Positions 1 to 8,994 of a DNA stretch of 64,000 bases are shown in pieces. Within the stretch, counting starts at the first letter, position 1, and each line of letters starts with the position of its first letter. Both the position numbers and the translations under genes were made by a program. The stretch comes from JBEKHT01 sp049511715 (GTDB lineage: Bacteria; Chloroflexota; Anaerolineae; Anaerolineales; RBG-16-64-43). The notes beneath the pieces are model-generated. The model was not told the DNA's origin. It saw only the letters and a program-made list of their open reading frames with translations, and ran no database searches. The stretch is from assembly GCA_049511715.1 (NCBI GenBank), contig JBEKXU010000009.1, positions 1 through 64,000 on the forward strand. Reading direction: 5' to 3'.

Positions 1-694
1 TCAAGTACCAGGGTCTGCACCACAGCCCAAATCGATCCCAAACACGAGGTTTCTCGATAGTCTTTTGTTGAATGTGCCCAAATTGGTTAGTTTGTCGCGC
101 GAATGGCGAAAGTCGGGCTAGCGAGGCCTTCTCCTGATCTGGAGGTGCGTTGCAGTATTGGGGGGAGATTCTCGTTCGCAGAAGTCGCAGCGCTCCTTGC
201 GGCATGTCTTGTGAGCTAGTTGAGCGGTGCCCAAAGGAAACCCTTACCTTGGTTTCTTCTCGTCGTTGACTGGGAAGAGGCGCGCGGAGGCCCACTGGGC
301 CGTGCCGCGGATCCGACCCCGAGGGCTTTTCTGGCGCCCCGCTTTCCCGCGTTGGGGCGAGATCGGACCTTGAGCCCTCGGGGGCAAGCCGGTCCGGATC
401 AGGCGGATGGCTCTTTCGGGATGCGGCTGAAAAGCTTGCCGAGATGCCTGGCTTGGCCACCTGGCTGATTCTTGTTCCTTGAATGAAAGGAGACTTCGGT
501 CCAAGCGGCGGCGGCTGTTCCCAGTACTTGGGGCAGCCCGGCCTCTTCCCGTTGTGCCTCCTCCAGACCTAGGCACTCGAGCTCCGCCCTCGGCCAGCCA
601 TGTACTTGGGTGTTCCGGAATCTCGTCCCTCAGCCGGTACCGGTGCTTGAATAGGCCGTTCACGGCAGCCCCTCGGACCCAGGCGCGGCCTAGG
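1..694. other. No supportable gene
   Basis: I see no gene here. The open frames on both strands are low-complexity, Arg/Pro/Ser-rich readings typical of GC-rich DNA, with no recognisable domain and no convincing ribosome-binding site. The stretch lies downstream of the minus-strand Mut7-C gene. Confidence 0.5.
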
Positions 695-1441
695 CTAGGG
701 CCCAGCGCTGAGGATCGGGTCGAGCAATTGTCGAATGCGCCGGTAATGCGATCCCTGCCAGTACACCTTTCTGCAGGAAGTGCAGCTCCAGAATTGGTGG
801 TAGTGAGTGGCTGTACCTGGTTCCAGCTGATGCTGAACCTGTGCCGCAGGCACGGGCTCAAGAAGTCCGTTGCAGCTTGCACAGCGGGTGAAGGGCTGCG
901 CACGACTGCGCAAATCGAAGCGATCGACAACTTCTAGCAGCTGGTCTGCGGGAAGGGTGGAGCGCACAAAGTACCCGTGGGTCACCGCCTTGCGCTTGAG
1001 CAACCCCCGGTCGCGTGTGAGAAGGATACGCTGGTCCTGCTGGGAGGTTCGAGCCAGCTCCTGATCGGCGAGCTGGCTGTTCCACAGGGAGTCGAAACCC
1101 AGGAGGCGAAGGTAGGCCGCCAGCCGGCCCAGGTGTCCGTCAAGAACGAAGCGTATCTGGCGAAGCGGGCTGGGCCGCAGTCGGCTTACAGCCCCGATGT
1201 CCATCGACTCAAATACCGGGTAGACGCTGATGCGATCCCCCTCTTGAGCCAGGTAGGAAAAGGGGACGGACTCGCCGTTGGCCAGGATCAAATCCACCTC
1301 GGTATGCGGGACTCCGATTGATTCGATCAGGTCCTTGACCGAGGCCCGCCCTTTCCACTCGTGGCGAAACTCGCACTTGTGCCGGGACGGGTCCAGGAAG
1401 TCGTTCAGTTCCTGATAGAAGCGAAAAGAGGCGCTTGGCAT
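695..1441 (-). CDS. Mut7-C ubiquitin/RNase-domain protein
   Basis: This protein of about 248 residues has three parts. Residues 1-80 look like the ubiquitin-like (beta-grasp) Mut7-C ubiquitin domain. Residues 95-180 match the Mut7-C PIN-like RNase domain, with the family signature FVLDGHLGRLAAYLRLLG and later LLTRDRGLLKR. The C-terminus is a zinc ribbon with two Cys pairs (CASC and CTSC). The family (DUF82/Mut7-C) is predicted to be a metal-dependent RNase, but its bacterial role is unproven. I chose the ATG at 1441 because the 20 residues upstream are low complexity and the domain begins right after this Met. It stands alone, with the CDF transporter about 110 bases upstream on the same strand. 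Confidence 0.85.
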   Translation of the reverse strand: MPSASFRFYQELNDFLDPSRHKCEFRHEWKGRASVKDLIESIGVPHTEVDLILANGESVPFSYLAQEGDRISVYPVFESMDIGAVSRLRPSPLRQIRFVLDGHLGRLAAYLRLLGFDSLWNSQLADQELARTSQQDQRILLTRDRGLLKRKAVTHGYFVRSTLPADQLLEVVDRFDLRSRAQPFTRCASCNGLLEPVPAAQVQHQLEPGTATHYHQFWSCTSCRKVYWQGSHYRRIRQLLDPILSAGP

Positions 1442-1553
1442 TTGGGACTGCCGGCCCCAGGGCCGAGGGCGGGAACCTGAGCTCCGCGGCTGGCCAGGCA
1501 ACGCGGGTTTCTGCTCGCCTCCTCAGGGGTTGCCCGAAGGTCGGGGCATGGGC

Positions 1554-2981
1554 TTAGCCCTCGGTGGAATGGGAGGGCTCGACGTGGATGGTGACGCGGC
1601 TCACGGCGGGCACCTTCGTTCGCAGGTTGCGCTCGACGAATTCGGTGAGATGGTGGGCGTCTTCGATGGATTCACTCGAATCCAGGATGCAATGAAAGGA
1701 AAGGGCCAGTTCGGCGCCAAGCCGGTTAACCTCGATATCGTGAGGCTGGCAGTGTACATTCGCTTTCTCGAGCACTTCCCGCAGAGCTTGAGTGACCACA
1801 GTTTCCTCCTCCGGGGTCGCCTGACGAATGGAAGTAGTGTCCCCGGCGGGCTCTAGATGTGTGGTCACGCGCTGCAGCGACGGCAAGCTCCGGTGGACGG
1901 CTTGCTCAAATTCTGTCGCTTGGAGGTGAGCTTCTTCGACGCTGAGACGATCGCTAACTTCCAGGTGCAATTCCAAGGATCGGCTTCCGCCGGTGTCGTA
2001 AATGCGAATGCTGTGGGCGCCCATGCCGAAGCGTGCCGCCAGAGTGCGAACCGTGGTCACCGATTGCTCATCCTCGCTGCGGCCCGGAAGAAGTTCGACC
2101 ATGACATCGGCTCTGGGCAAGACTTCGCGCACCGCGCTCTCCGCCTGGCTGGCGATTTCGTGGGCCTGCTCGAGCGAAATATCGCGCGGGATCGCCAGCT
2201 GGAAGTCCGCAAAGGTCTCGGGCCCACTCCGGCGGACGCGGGCGCGCTTGACACCCATCACTCCGGGGACTCTTACCGCCTGCTCGATTTCATCCCGCAG
2301 GCCGGGGGGAACCCCATCGAGCAGGGAGAAGATGGTCCTGCGGCCCATTTGCACGCCGACATAAATCACAATCGAGGCGACTGCCAACGCCGCGACGGCG
2401 TCGGCCTTGGCCAGAGCCTCAATCCCAGTCCACTTGGCTGCTAGAACCAGGCCCAATCCCAGCAGCACGACGGCGGAGGACCAGATGTCCGTCGCGAAGT
2501 GCAGGGCATCGGCCTCCAGGGCTTGGCTGCCGTATCGGCGCGCCACCCTGCCGAGAGCACGGGAGCGCGTGAAGTCGATCAGGATGGACGCCGCCATGAT
2601 CAGGAAAGCCCACAGATTCAGCTCGATGGAAACCGTCTTGAACAACAGGCGCGTGACCGCTTCAAAGACAATCCAGCCACAGGTCACCAGCAACAGAACC
2701 GCTTCCACGAGGGCGGAGAGGTTTTCCACCTTGCCGTGGCCGTAGGTGTACCTCTGGGAAGGGGGAAGGGCAGAGACCCGCACGGCCAGGAAGGTGACAA
2801 CCGCCGCGATCAGGTCCAAGCCGGAATGGGCCGCCTCCGAAAGGATGCCCAGGCTCCCCGTCAGGATGCCCACCCCGAGCTTCATGCCGGTCAGGAACAC
2901 GGCGGCCAATACGGACATGAGTGCGACTGTCCGCTTCTCGGAAGCGCCTTCGAAAAGTTCTGCCGGCTGCTGCGTGGCCAA
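1554..2981 (-). CDS. Cation diffusion facilitator with three C-terminal domains
   Basis: This 475-residue protein is a CDF-family divalent-metal (Zn/Fe/Mn type) efflux antiporter of the cytoplasmic membrane. Residues 20-215 form the six-helix transport domain; the metal-site motifs are visible as SEAAHSGLD in TM2 and HFATDIWSS in TM5. After it come three consecutive ferredoxin-like dimerisation domains (about 228-310, 312-387 and 395-470), each with the pattern 'SxEEAHxxAxxxExxVRxxLP...V.VxxEP'. Most CDFs have one such domain and are about 300 residues long. The start is a TTG preceded by GGGGAAGG. A TATAAT hexamer lies about 40 bases upstream. Metal specificity cannot be read from the sequence. 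Confidence 0.9.
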   Translation of the reverse strand: MATQQPAELFEGASEKRTVALMSVLAAVFLTGMKLGVGILTGSLGILSEAAHSGLDLIAAVVTFLAVRVSALPPSQRYTYGHGKVENLSALVEAVLLLVTCGWIVFEAVTRLLFKTVSIELNLWAFLIMAASILIDFTRSRALGRVARRYGSQALEADALHFATDIWSSAVVLLGLGLVLAAKWTGIEALAKADAVAALAVASIVIYVGVQMGRRTIFSLLDGVPPGLRDEIEQAVRVPGVMGVKRARVRRSGPETFADFQLAIPRDISLEQAHEIASQAESAVREVLPRADVMVELLPGRSEDEQSVTTVRTLAARFGMGAHSIRIYDTGGSRSLELHLEVSDRLSVEEAHLQATEFEQAVHRSLPSLQRVTTHLEPAGDTTSIRQATPEEETVVTQALREVLEKANVHCQPHDIEVNRLGAELALSFHCILDSSESIEDAHHLTEFVERNLRTKVPAVSRVTIHVEPSHSTEG

Positions 2982-3022
2982 GACCTTCCCCTCTTAAGAC
3001 GAGTTGCCAGGGTTGCTTGGCG

Positions 3023-3028
3023 ATTATA
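3023..3028 (-). promoter_or_regulatory. Candidate -10 box of the CDF transporter gene
   Basis: Read on the minus strand this is TATAAT, about 40 bases before the TTG start of the transporter. No good -35 hexamer lies 16-18 bases further upstream, so the support is the perfect -10 and its position. Confidence 0.35.
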
Positions 3029-3082
3029 GCGCAGCAAAACTCCCAGTCCTTCACCCGCCCCGGGACCCCCCGGGAGCCAGGG

Positions 3083-6000
3083 TCAGGCTGAGGGAGCCAG
3101 CGTCGGGGTCTCGCTCGGGGGCGAGGCGGTAGTGGTACTCGGGGAGGGAGTCAACGTGTCGCTCGGTTGCGGCGTGTCGGTGGCGGTCGGAGTATTGGTG
3201 GGAACAGGGGTAGCCGTAAAAGTGGGGGTGGGAGTGGGGATGGGCGTGGGCGTCGGGGTGGGAGTGGGTTGCACCAGGATGAAGTGGACGCGCGCTTCCG
3301 CCTTCCCTCCTCCCTTTGAAAAGACAGTCAGACGCAAGGTAAGGATTCCCGCGGGGATCCCCGAGACATTCCAATCCACAATTTTCTGGGCCGAAGGGAG
3401 AGGGCTCGTGGAAGGTCCGGAGAGGGAGGCCCAGTTGCTTGGGTCTGGTCCGAGCCCGTACTCCAGCAGATAGTGGTCAAAGTCCGCAGTAGCGTCTGCT
3501 TCACCGGATATGCTCACGGTGGAGGCCATGAGGGTTTGCCCCTCGGTCGGCGAAGTAATGGCTAAGCTAGGGTGCGGGCTGGCCGCCGTGCACTCCTGGT
3601 CCGGATAGAAGAGGATGGGAGAAGGGAACCGGTTCGCTTTTGCCCACTTCTGACCGTCCCGAGTTTCACTGAGCCACTTGCGAGCCCAAGGATCGTCTAC
3701 CGCAATGGTCAGTTCCTTGGCCACGAACTGGGAGCAGGCGGCCGAGGCCCGCAACTGGGTAAACGTATCCACCCAAACCTCACGCCAGAGATCTTGATCG
3801 CTGGGCAAAGGAGGTTGGTTCGCGGCGAAATACTCCATGCGGGTGCTCTTGCAATAATGGCTGGGCTGGGCGCCGGTGAGCGTGCAGATCTTCTCCTGAA
3901 CGACTCCTGCGGGGGGAACAAATGGCGTGGGCTTGCCGCCAGTGAGGCTCGGAACGGCCGCCTGCATGAACTGCGACCAAATCGGAGCCGCACCCGTTAC
4001 CCCGGTCGTGCCCTGCATGGGGCTGTCATCGGGGTTGCCCACCCAGACGCCTACCGCGAGGTCGGGCGTATAGCCCAGAGTCCAATTATCCCGAAAGTCG
4101 TTTGTCGTTCCCGTCTTGGCGGCCACCTGGAAGGGCAGATTGAGGACCGAGTGGGCCCCGAATTCCGGTGTGCGAGCCACGTTGTCGGAGAGAATCGAGT
4201 CGATCAGAAAGGCAAGGTCTGAGGGAATCACCTGTTCACCGGTGGGCGGATGATACTGAAAGACTGGGCGGCCGTCGTAGGTGGTGATGCGCGTGATCGC
4301 GACGGGCGGCACCCGGCGGCCTCCGTTCGCAAAGACCGCATAAGCCCCCGTCAACTGCAAAGGCGTGACCGCGCCTCCCCCGAGGGTGAGAGCCAGTCCG
4401 TAGTCGGTGCCGGTCAGGGTCGTGATCCCCAACCGCTTGGCCATCCCAACCAGACCGTTCCCAGGAGGAAGGCTCGGATCATCGTAAACCCCCACAAACT
4501 GGAGGGCCTTCACGGCGGGAATGTTGTAGGAGTTCGCCAGCGCCGTGCGCACGGTGACCGGCCCATGAAAGATCCCATCGTAGTTGACCGGCTTGTAGGG
4601 AGGGTGCGTGTCGCCCGGATTGCCGGAGGGCGGAAACTCGGAAGGCACATCCCAAATCAGGGTAGCTGGGGTCCAGCCTTTCTCAAATGCCAGCACATAG
4701 GTAATCGGCTTGATCGAGGATCCGGGCTGGCGCGGTTCAATGGCCATGTTCACTTGTCCCGCCGGCTGCGCGTAGTAATCCGGCGAGCCGACCATGGCCA
4801 GGATCTCGCCCGTGGCCGGACGGATGGCCACCAGGGCGCCTCCTGTGATGTGCCGGTCGGCGAGTCCCTTGACCTGATTGCGGACGATCGATTGGGCGAG
4901 ATCCTGCAAATTTGGGTCCAGCGTGGTGTAGACTTGAAATCCCGAGCGATAGATCGTCTGCGGATCGTATCGCTCTTCCAGGAGCTGCCGTATGTAGTTC
5001 ACCCAATGCGGGTCCCGCATGGGTTCACTCGGAGGAAGGAAGGTGTAGCTCGCGGTTTGTGCTGCCGCCTCTTTGGCCTGATCGGCAGTGATGCATACGG
5101 GCGCCTTCTGCCCGCCCACGGCAATACAGCCCTTCTCTTGCACGTCTTGCACGGTAAGCGCTAGCACCTGCTGCTGACGCTCAAGCGTGGCATCCCGGTT
5201 GCTGAACACGTCGTACACGGAAGGCGCCTGGGGGAGACCCGCCAGAAACGAAGCCTGGGCCAGCGTCAGCTTGTCCGCTGAAGTGTGAAAATAGGTCTCG
5301 GCCGCCGCCTCCACGCCATAGGAAAGGTTGCCGTAATAGATCTCATTCAGGTAAAGCTCGAGGATTTCCTCCTTTGAATAGCGTCGCGTGATTTCAATGG
5401 CCAGAAGGGCCTCGCGGACCTTTCGCGCGTAGGTTATCTGGGTACGCTCTTCGGGGCCAAAGAGCAAAGCCCGTGCGAGCTGCTGGGTGATCGTGGAGGC
5501 TCCCGAGACCGTCTCCCCTGCTTGGTAGTTCTGCAAGTAAGCGCGGACAATCGCCCAGGGATCGAAGCCGGGGTTGGTGAAGAAGTCCTTGTCCTCGGTG
5601 GCCAAGGTGGTCGCAATCAGCAAGGGAGAGATATTCGACAGGGGGACGTAGGTGCGCCGACCTTCCGTTGGATCCAGAATCTCATAGAGCAAATTGCCGT
5701 CCCGGTCAAAGATGCGGGTCGTCTCGAACTGCGAGGCGCGCGCTCGCAGATCGTCCACGGAAGGCAGAGTGGCCGCAATCCGATAATACTCGTAGATTCC
5801 TGCCGTAGCGGCGGCCAAGAGCGTCGCCGTGAGCAGGAACCAGGCAGCAATGCCCAGGCGCAGAAGACATCCCCAGTAGGATGGCCGACTCTTTTTCCCT
5901 CGCTGGCGTCTGGGGAGAGCTGCAGAGGGGTTAGACCCTGGGGCCAGAGGGGACCCTCCCAATTCCCCTCTTGATGTTTCCGGGTTGCGCCCGGCGTCTG

Positions 6001-6253
6001 GCCAGTCTCGGCCCGAGGCCGGTCTCACCTGGGGCGAGGGGGAGATCGGACTACGTCCCTCGGAATTTGAGGGCGTAAACGAGGCCGGGTCAGACAGGGC
6101 TGGGATCGATCGGTCTTGACGGGGCGACGGGAAATGTTCCCCGCTCGGGAGGTTGGTGTCAGGGGGGGCCGGGGGGCCGAGGCTGGGGGATTCGGGGCGG
6201 TCGGGCGCTTCTTTGGCGAGTCGACGGAATCGGTCGGCCGGAGACTGGTTCAT
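3083..6253 (-). CDS. Class A penicillin-binding protein (PBP1A type)
   Basis: This bifunctional peptidoglycan glycosyltransferase/transpeptidase has about 1056 residues and is anchored by one N-terminal membrane helix (around 130-155) after a Pro/Ser-rich cytoplasmic tail. The GT51 domain shows TEDKDFF (catalytic Glu) and GASTITQQLAR. The transpeptidase domain shows the serine-lysine motif GSSIKP, then SYN and KTGT. After it come an Ig-like segment and a C-terminal tail almost entirely of PTPT/TPSP repeats, which explains the length beyond the usual 700-850 residues; such tails probably span or bind the wall. I chose the Met at 6253 because it forms an ATGA overlap with the stop of the upstream MaoC gene, implying translational coupling. 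A start 13 codons earlier (6292) is also open. Confidence 0.95.
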   Translation of the reverse strand: MNQSPADRFRRLAKEAPDRPESPSLGPPAPPDTNLPSGEHFPSPRQDRSIPALSDPASFTPSNSEGRSPISPSPQVRPASGRDWPDAGRNPETSRGELGGSPLAPGSNPSAALPRRQRGKKSRPSYWGCLLRLGIAAWFLLTATLLAAATAGIYEYYRIAATLPSVDDLRARASQFETTRIFDRDGNLLYEILDPTEGRRTYVPLSNISPLLIATTLATEDKDFFTNPGFDPWAIVRAYLQNYQAGETVSGASTITQQLARALLFGPEERTQITYARKVREALLAIEITRRYSKEEILELYLNEIYYGNLSYGVEAAAETYFHTSADKLTLAQASFLAGLPQAPSVYDVFSNRDATLERQQQVLALTVQDVQEKGCIAVGGQKAPVCITADQAKEAAAQTASYTFLPPSEPMRDPHWVNYIRQLLEERYDPQTIYRSGFQVYTTLDPNLQDLAQSIVRNQVKGLADRHITGGALVAIRPATGEILAMVGSPDYYAQPAGQVNMAIEPRQPGSSIKPITYVLAFEKGWTPATLIWDVPSEFPPSGNPGDTHPPYKPVNYDGIFHGPVTVRTALANSYNIPAVKALQFVGVYDDPSLPPGNGLVGMAKRLGITTLTGTDYGLALTLGGGAVTPLQLTGAYAVFANGGRRVPPVAITRITTYDGRPVFQYHPPTGEQVIPSDLAFLIDSILSDNVARTPEFGAHSVLNLPFQVAAKTGTTNDFRDNWTLGYTPDLAVGVWVGNPDDSPMQGTTGVTGAAPIWSQFMQAAVPSLTGGKPTPFVPPAGVVQEKICTLTGAQPSHYCKSTRMEYFAANQPPLPSDQDLWREVWVDTFTQLRASAACSQFVAKELTIAVDDPWARKWLSETRDGQKWAKANRFPSPILFYPDQECTAASPHPSLAITSPTEGQTLMASTVSISGEADATADFDHYLLEYGLGPDPSNWASLSGPSTSPLPSAQKIVDWNVSGIPAGILTLRLTVFSKGGGKAEARVHFILVQPTPTPTPTPIPTPTPTFTATPVPTNTPTATDTPQPSDTLTPSPSTTTASPPSETPTLAPSA

Positions 6254-6723
6254 GGATCTGCGGATGGCCGGCTTTGGATCAGAACGGTCCAAAGGCCAGC
6301 CATGACGGTTTCGTCCTTCTGGTTGTTCACACTCACCCGAAGTTCCACTGAGCCTCCGCCCAGGCGCGGGATGGGCTTAGCGGAGGCCACCTCGAGGATC
6401 GCATGCAGGGTATCGCCGAGAAAGACGGGCTGGCTGAACTTCCAGTCGTTCACTTCTCGGAATGCCAGGACAGTACCTTCCATCACCCCTGTTTGTACCG
6501 CCAGACCTGAGGCGATCGCAAGGCCGAGCAGGCCGTGAGCGATCCGTTGCCCGTAAAAAGCTTTGCGGGCAAATTCGGAGTCGGTGTGTATCTGGTTGTA
6601 GTCCCCCGTTAGGCCTGCAAACCCGACCACATCGGCCTCGGTAATCGTCCGGCCGGCGGTCACAATCCGCTGCCCCACGCTGAACTCCTCAAAATACTTC
6701 CCGCGCCGTTGGCTCGTCTCCAT
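6250..6723 (-). CDS. MaoC-family hot-dog dehydratase
   Basis: This 157-residue single hot-dog protein resembles (R)-specific enoyl-CoA hydratases. The hydratase signature is visible around residues 35-50 (FAGLTGDYNQIHTD, with the catalytic Asp and His), followed by GQRIAHGLL. Such enzymes hydrate trans-2-enoyl-CoA, but acyl preference cannot be judged here. Its stop overlaps the start of the downstream PBP gene by four bases, so the two are probably cotranscribed despite having no obvious functional link. The ATG start at 6723 fits the family N-terminus. Confidence 0.9.
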   Translation of the reverse strand: METSQRRGKYFEEFSVGQRIVTAGRTITEADVVGFAGLTGDYNQIHTDSEFARKAFYGQRIAHGLLGLAIASGLAVQTGVMEGTVLAFREVNDWKFSQPVFLGDTLHAILEVASAKPIPRLGGGSVELRVSVNNQKDETVMAGLWTVLIQSRPSADP

Positions 6724-7549
6724 CGTGGTTCACACTCCGCAGCGGAGTCCAGGGCCCATTCGCCCCGGACTGCTCTGATCAGCGAACGATCTGCGACTAT
6801 TGTAGCATAGCCAATGCGCCGCTCTCGCGGTTTCGGCCCAGGTTCCTGGGGCAGTGTGGCAAGGGCGATTCCGCCGAGGCGGCCGTAGCTACGGAGAATT
6901 CGAATGTGTTGCTTCCAAGGAGAAGCTACTGGATGTGGCGGGAGCAAGGCAGGGACCGCGGCCCCGCCGCAGGCAGCCAGCGCACCGGTGGAAATTCGGC
7001 TGGGTGAGGACAAGAGGGACTTGTCCGGCCACCAAAATCCTCAGGGAAGCGGGGGCTCAACCGGGAGGTGTCTTCTGGTAGAATGCCTGGTAGAGACCGT
7101 GACGAACTCCTGCGTTCCCATGGGTCTCGAAGTGAAGCGGCTTGTGACTTCTTGGTCCCCGCAGAATCTCCTCGGCGCCGTTTCTGTGCCTTGCCGATCT
7201 GGCTGGGCGAAAGGTGCCCGCGCTGCAAGCCCGTTTTCCTTGGGCGCATTAAAGCCCAGTCTGGCTCTCGGGTCGGCCAGGAGCGACCACCCCTGGAGCT
7301 GCTCGGCCTTAACTCCGCGCATCCCGGAACGCAGGACCATCCGGCAGCCCCAGAGCGCTTGGAGTGCCCCTCCTGAACTCGGCAGCAAGCACGGATCCAA
7401 TGGCAAGCGGTCTGAGGTGGGGCTCAAGACCTGCCCTTGTGACTCTTCCTCGGGCTGGGCGGCAGAAAGACCCCTCTGGGGCTGCGCTGATCGGGTGTGG
7501 GGGGGCGCAGGAAAGCAAAGGTCTCCCGGCGAATGAAAAAGGTGCGCTG
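6724..7549. other. Intergenic region, divergent promoters expected
   Basis: About 825 bases lie between the minus-strand MaoC-PBP pair and the plus-strand DarA-like pair. Open frames on both strands are Ser/Pro/Arg-rich and look like chance frames. A TAGAAT hexamer at 7079-7084 is a weak -10 candidate for the plus-strand genes, without a matching -35. I see no RNA gene. Confidence 0.4.
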
Positions 7550-7891
7550 ATGACGCGCTTGCCGTATCAAACACTCCTGATGGCCATCGTCCAGCCGGTT
7601 GACCGGGGTGCGGCAACCGAGGCCTTGGAAAAGGGGGGATTTGCTCCGACCGTCATTCAGGCTGGCGGAGGCTTCTTGGGGCGGGAAGTGACTGTGCTGC
7701 TCCTAGGCCTGGCGGCGGCCGACGAGCCGCAGGCCATCGAGTTGCTGGGCCGGACTTGTCACACTCGGACGGAATATGTTTCCGTGCCTTATCAAGGCTC
7801 TCACTTGCCCTTAGGATCGCCAGTGGCGGTGGAGGTCCAGGGTGCGACTCTGCTTTTGCTCGATGTTGAGCGATGCGAGGTGTATCCATGA
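7550..7891 (+). CDS. Divergent DarA/DUF970-type protein, first of a pair
   Basis: This 113-residue protein resembles the PII-like DUF970 family (DarA/PstA cyclic-di-AMP receptors): an N-terminal beta strand (LLMAIVQPVD), a helix, and a glycine loop (AGGGFLGREV). The family's usual ligand loop is close to TGGFLxxGNTT; here the Thr and the NTT part are gone, so nucleotide binding by this copy is doubtful. The start is the ATG at 7550 after a GA-rich stretch; the 62 codons open upstream are unlike the family. Its stop overlaps the start of the second copy by four bases (ATGA), so the two are translated together and may form hetero-oligomers. The relationship is inferred from fold-level pattern and position. 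Confidence 0.6.
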   Translation: MTRLPYQTLLMAIVQPVDRGAATEALEKGGFAPTVIQAGGGFLGREVTVLLLGLAAADEPQAIELLGRTCHTRTEYVSVPYQGSHLPLGSPVAVEVQGATLLLLDVERCEVYP

Positions 7892-8154
7892 AGCTCATCT
7901 TGGCAATCGTCCGTGACTCCGACACAACTCACATGCTTCCGGAACTGCTGGCCCAGCAGTTCCGGGTGACACGGATCGCCTCCACAGGAGGCTGGCTTCA
8001 CGAGGGCAACACGACTTTCCTCATCGGGGCCGAGGAGGATCAGGTGGAGGCGGCGCTGAGCATCATTTCGAAATACAGTTCTTCTCCGGCTGATCCCAAG
8101 GGGACCCGCTCAACCCTGTTCGTGGTGGGCAACGTCCGCTACCAGCAGTTGTAG
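7888..8154 (+). CDS. DarA/DUF970 cyclic-di-AMP receptor-type protein
   Basis: This 88-residue protein matches the DUF970 family of trimeric PII-like receptors, whose studied members (DarA, PstA) bind cyclic-di-AMP. The diagnostic pieces are MKLILAIVRDSD at the N-terminus, then RVTRIASTGGWL and HEGNTTFLIG, which together make the known ligand loop. It is somewhat shorter than the usual 105-110 residues. Start and stop are well fixed: the ATG overlaps the stop of the preceding divergent copy. The gene ends 6 bases before the convergent ParB-fold gene. No diadenylate cyclase gene is in this window. Confidence 0.85.
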   Translation: MKLILAIVRDSDTTHMLPELLAQQFRVTRIASTGGWLHEGNTTFLIGAEEDQVEAALSIISKYSSSPADPKGTRSTLFVVGNVRYQQL

Positions 8155-8160
8155 GGCAGA

Positions 8161-8994
8161 CTATTCGTCGAAGAGGACCGTTGCTTCCGCGTAGTAGCGC
8201 ACGGATTGGCTCAGGGTTTTCCGGCGGACCCATTCCCTCAGCCGACGGTTCTTCTCTTCGAGGGAGAGGGCGGAGGCGAGTTCCGTGAGGGGGTAGTTCA
8301 GACGCAAGGCGCGCGGCGAAATGATGTGGCGGGTGATCCCAGGGGGCAAGTATCGTCTGCGCTTGGCCAGTTCAACGATATCGCTTGGCTGAAAGCGAGG
8401 AAAGACGACGAGCGCCTCGAGGCGATCCAGGATACCCTGTATCTCGCCGAGACGATTGGCCTGCGTCCGCAGGATCTTGCCCTGTTGAGCATAAACCCCA
8501 ACAATCGCCTGCAATAGATCTGCCATAGAAAGCACGTCCTGGTCCTGGCCCGCCAGAGTGAACGGACCGCGTTCGGGCAGATCAACATAGGCCGAGATCT
8601 TTCCATCCAAGAGCTGCTGTTCAGCAGTCGAGTAATCGCTCGCGGAGATCTGCAATCCGCTCAGATCGCGAAGGCGGTCCAGCAGCGTTTGCCCTGGAAG
8701 GCTGATAATGAGGTGGTTCCAGGAGGAGAGCTGGACCTGATCGCTCCCGTACTCGACGATTTGCGCGATGATGTGGGGCAGGCCCATGGCCTGAAGGGCG
8801 GCCAGGCGATTGGATCCATCCAGGAGGACATAGCAGGAGAGGGCTAGGTCCAAAGGGGCAATTACAGGGGGATTCCGGATAACCCCCTCGCGGGTCAACG
8901 TCTCTATCAGAGGTTGAGTTCGGCCCGGGTCGTTGCTCTCATGCAGGCAGATCGCCGCGGTCGGGACGATGAGCAGGGTCGGGAAAGCGGTCAT
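8161..8994 (-). CDS. ParB-fold SerK/SbnI-like protein
   Basis: This 277-residue protein has an N-terminal ParB-like domain with the pattern of SerK and SbnI, ParB-fold enzymes that phosphorylate free L-serine. Visible markers are LHESNDPGR near residue 17 (an acidic residue of the HE pair is catalytic in the family), a PPVI strand, LLDGSNRLAALQAMG near residues 57-71, and SSWNHL. The DGSNR motif replaces the more usual DGHHR. There is no ParB DNA-binding helix-turn-helix partner and no parA nearby, which argues against plasmid partition. The C-terminal half is helical and Arg-rich, of unknown role. Activity as a serine kinase is inference; a regulatory role is possible. It converges on the DarA-like pair. 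Confidence 0.65.
   Translation of the reverse strand: MTAFPTLLIVPTAAICLHESNDPGRTQPLIETLTREGVIRNPPVIAPLDLALSCYVLLDGSNRLAALQAMGLPHIIAQIVEYGSDQVQLSSWNHLIISLPGQTLLDRLRDLSGLQISASDYSTAEQQLLDGKISAYVDLPERGPFTLAGQDQDVLSMADLLQAIVGVYAQQGKILRTQANRLGEIQGILDRLEALVVFPRFQPSDIVELAKRRRYLPPGITRHIISPRALRLNYPLTELASALSLEEKNRRLREWVRRKTLSQSVRYYAEATVLFDE

Noticed and set aside
3180..3275. A DNA tandem repeat (GTGGGxGTGGG-type)
   Set aside because: It is the codon-level consequence of the PTPT tail of the class A PBP and not a separate repeat element.
8161..8994. A plasmid-partition ParB gene
   Set aside because: The ParB-like domain lacks the DNA-binding helix-turn-helix partner region and there is no parA or parS-like repeat nearby; the pattern fits the SerK/SbnI group better.
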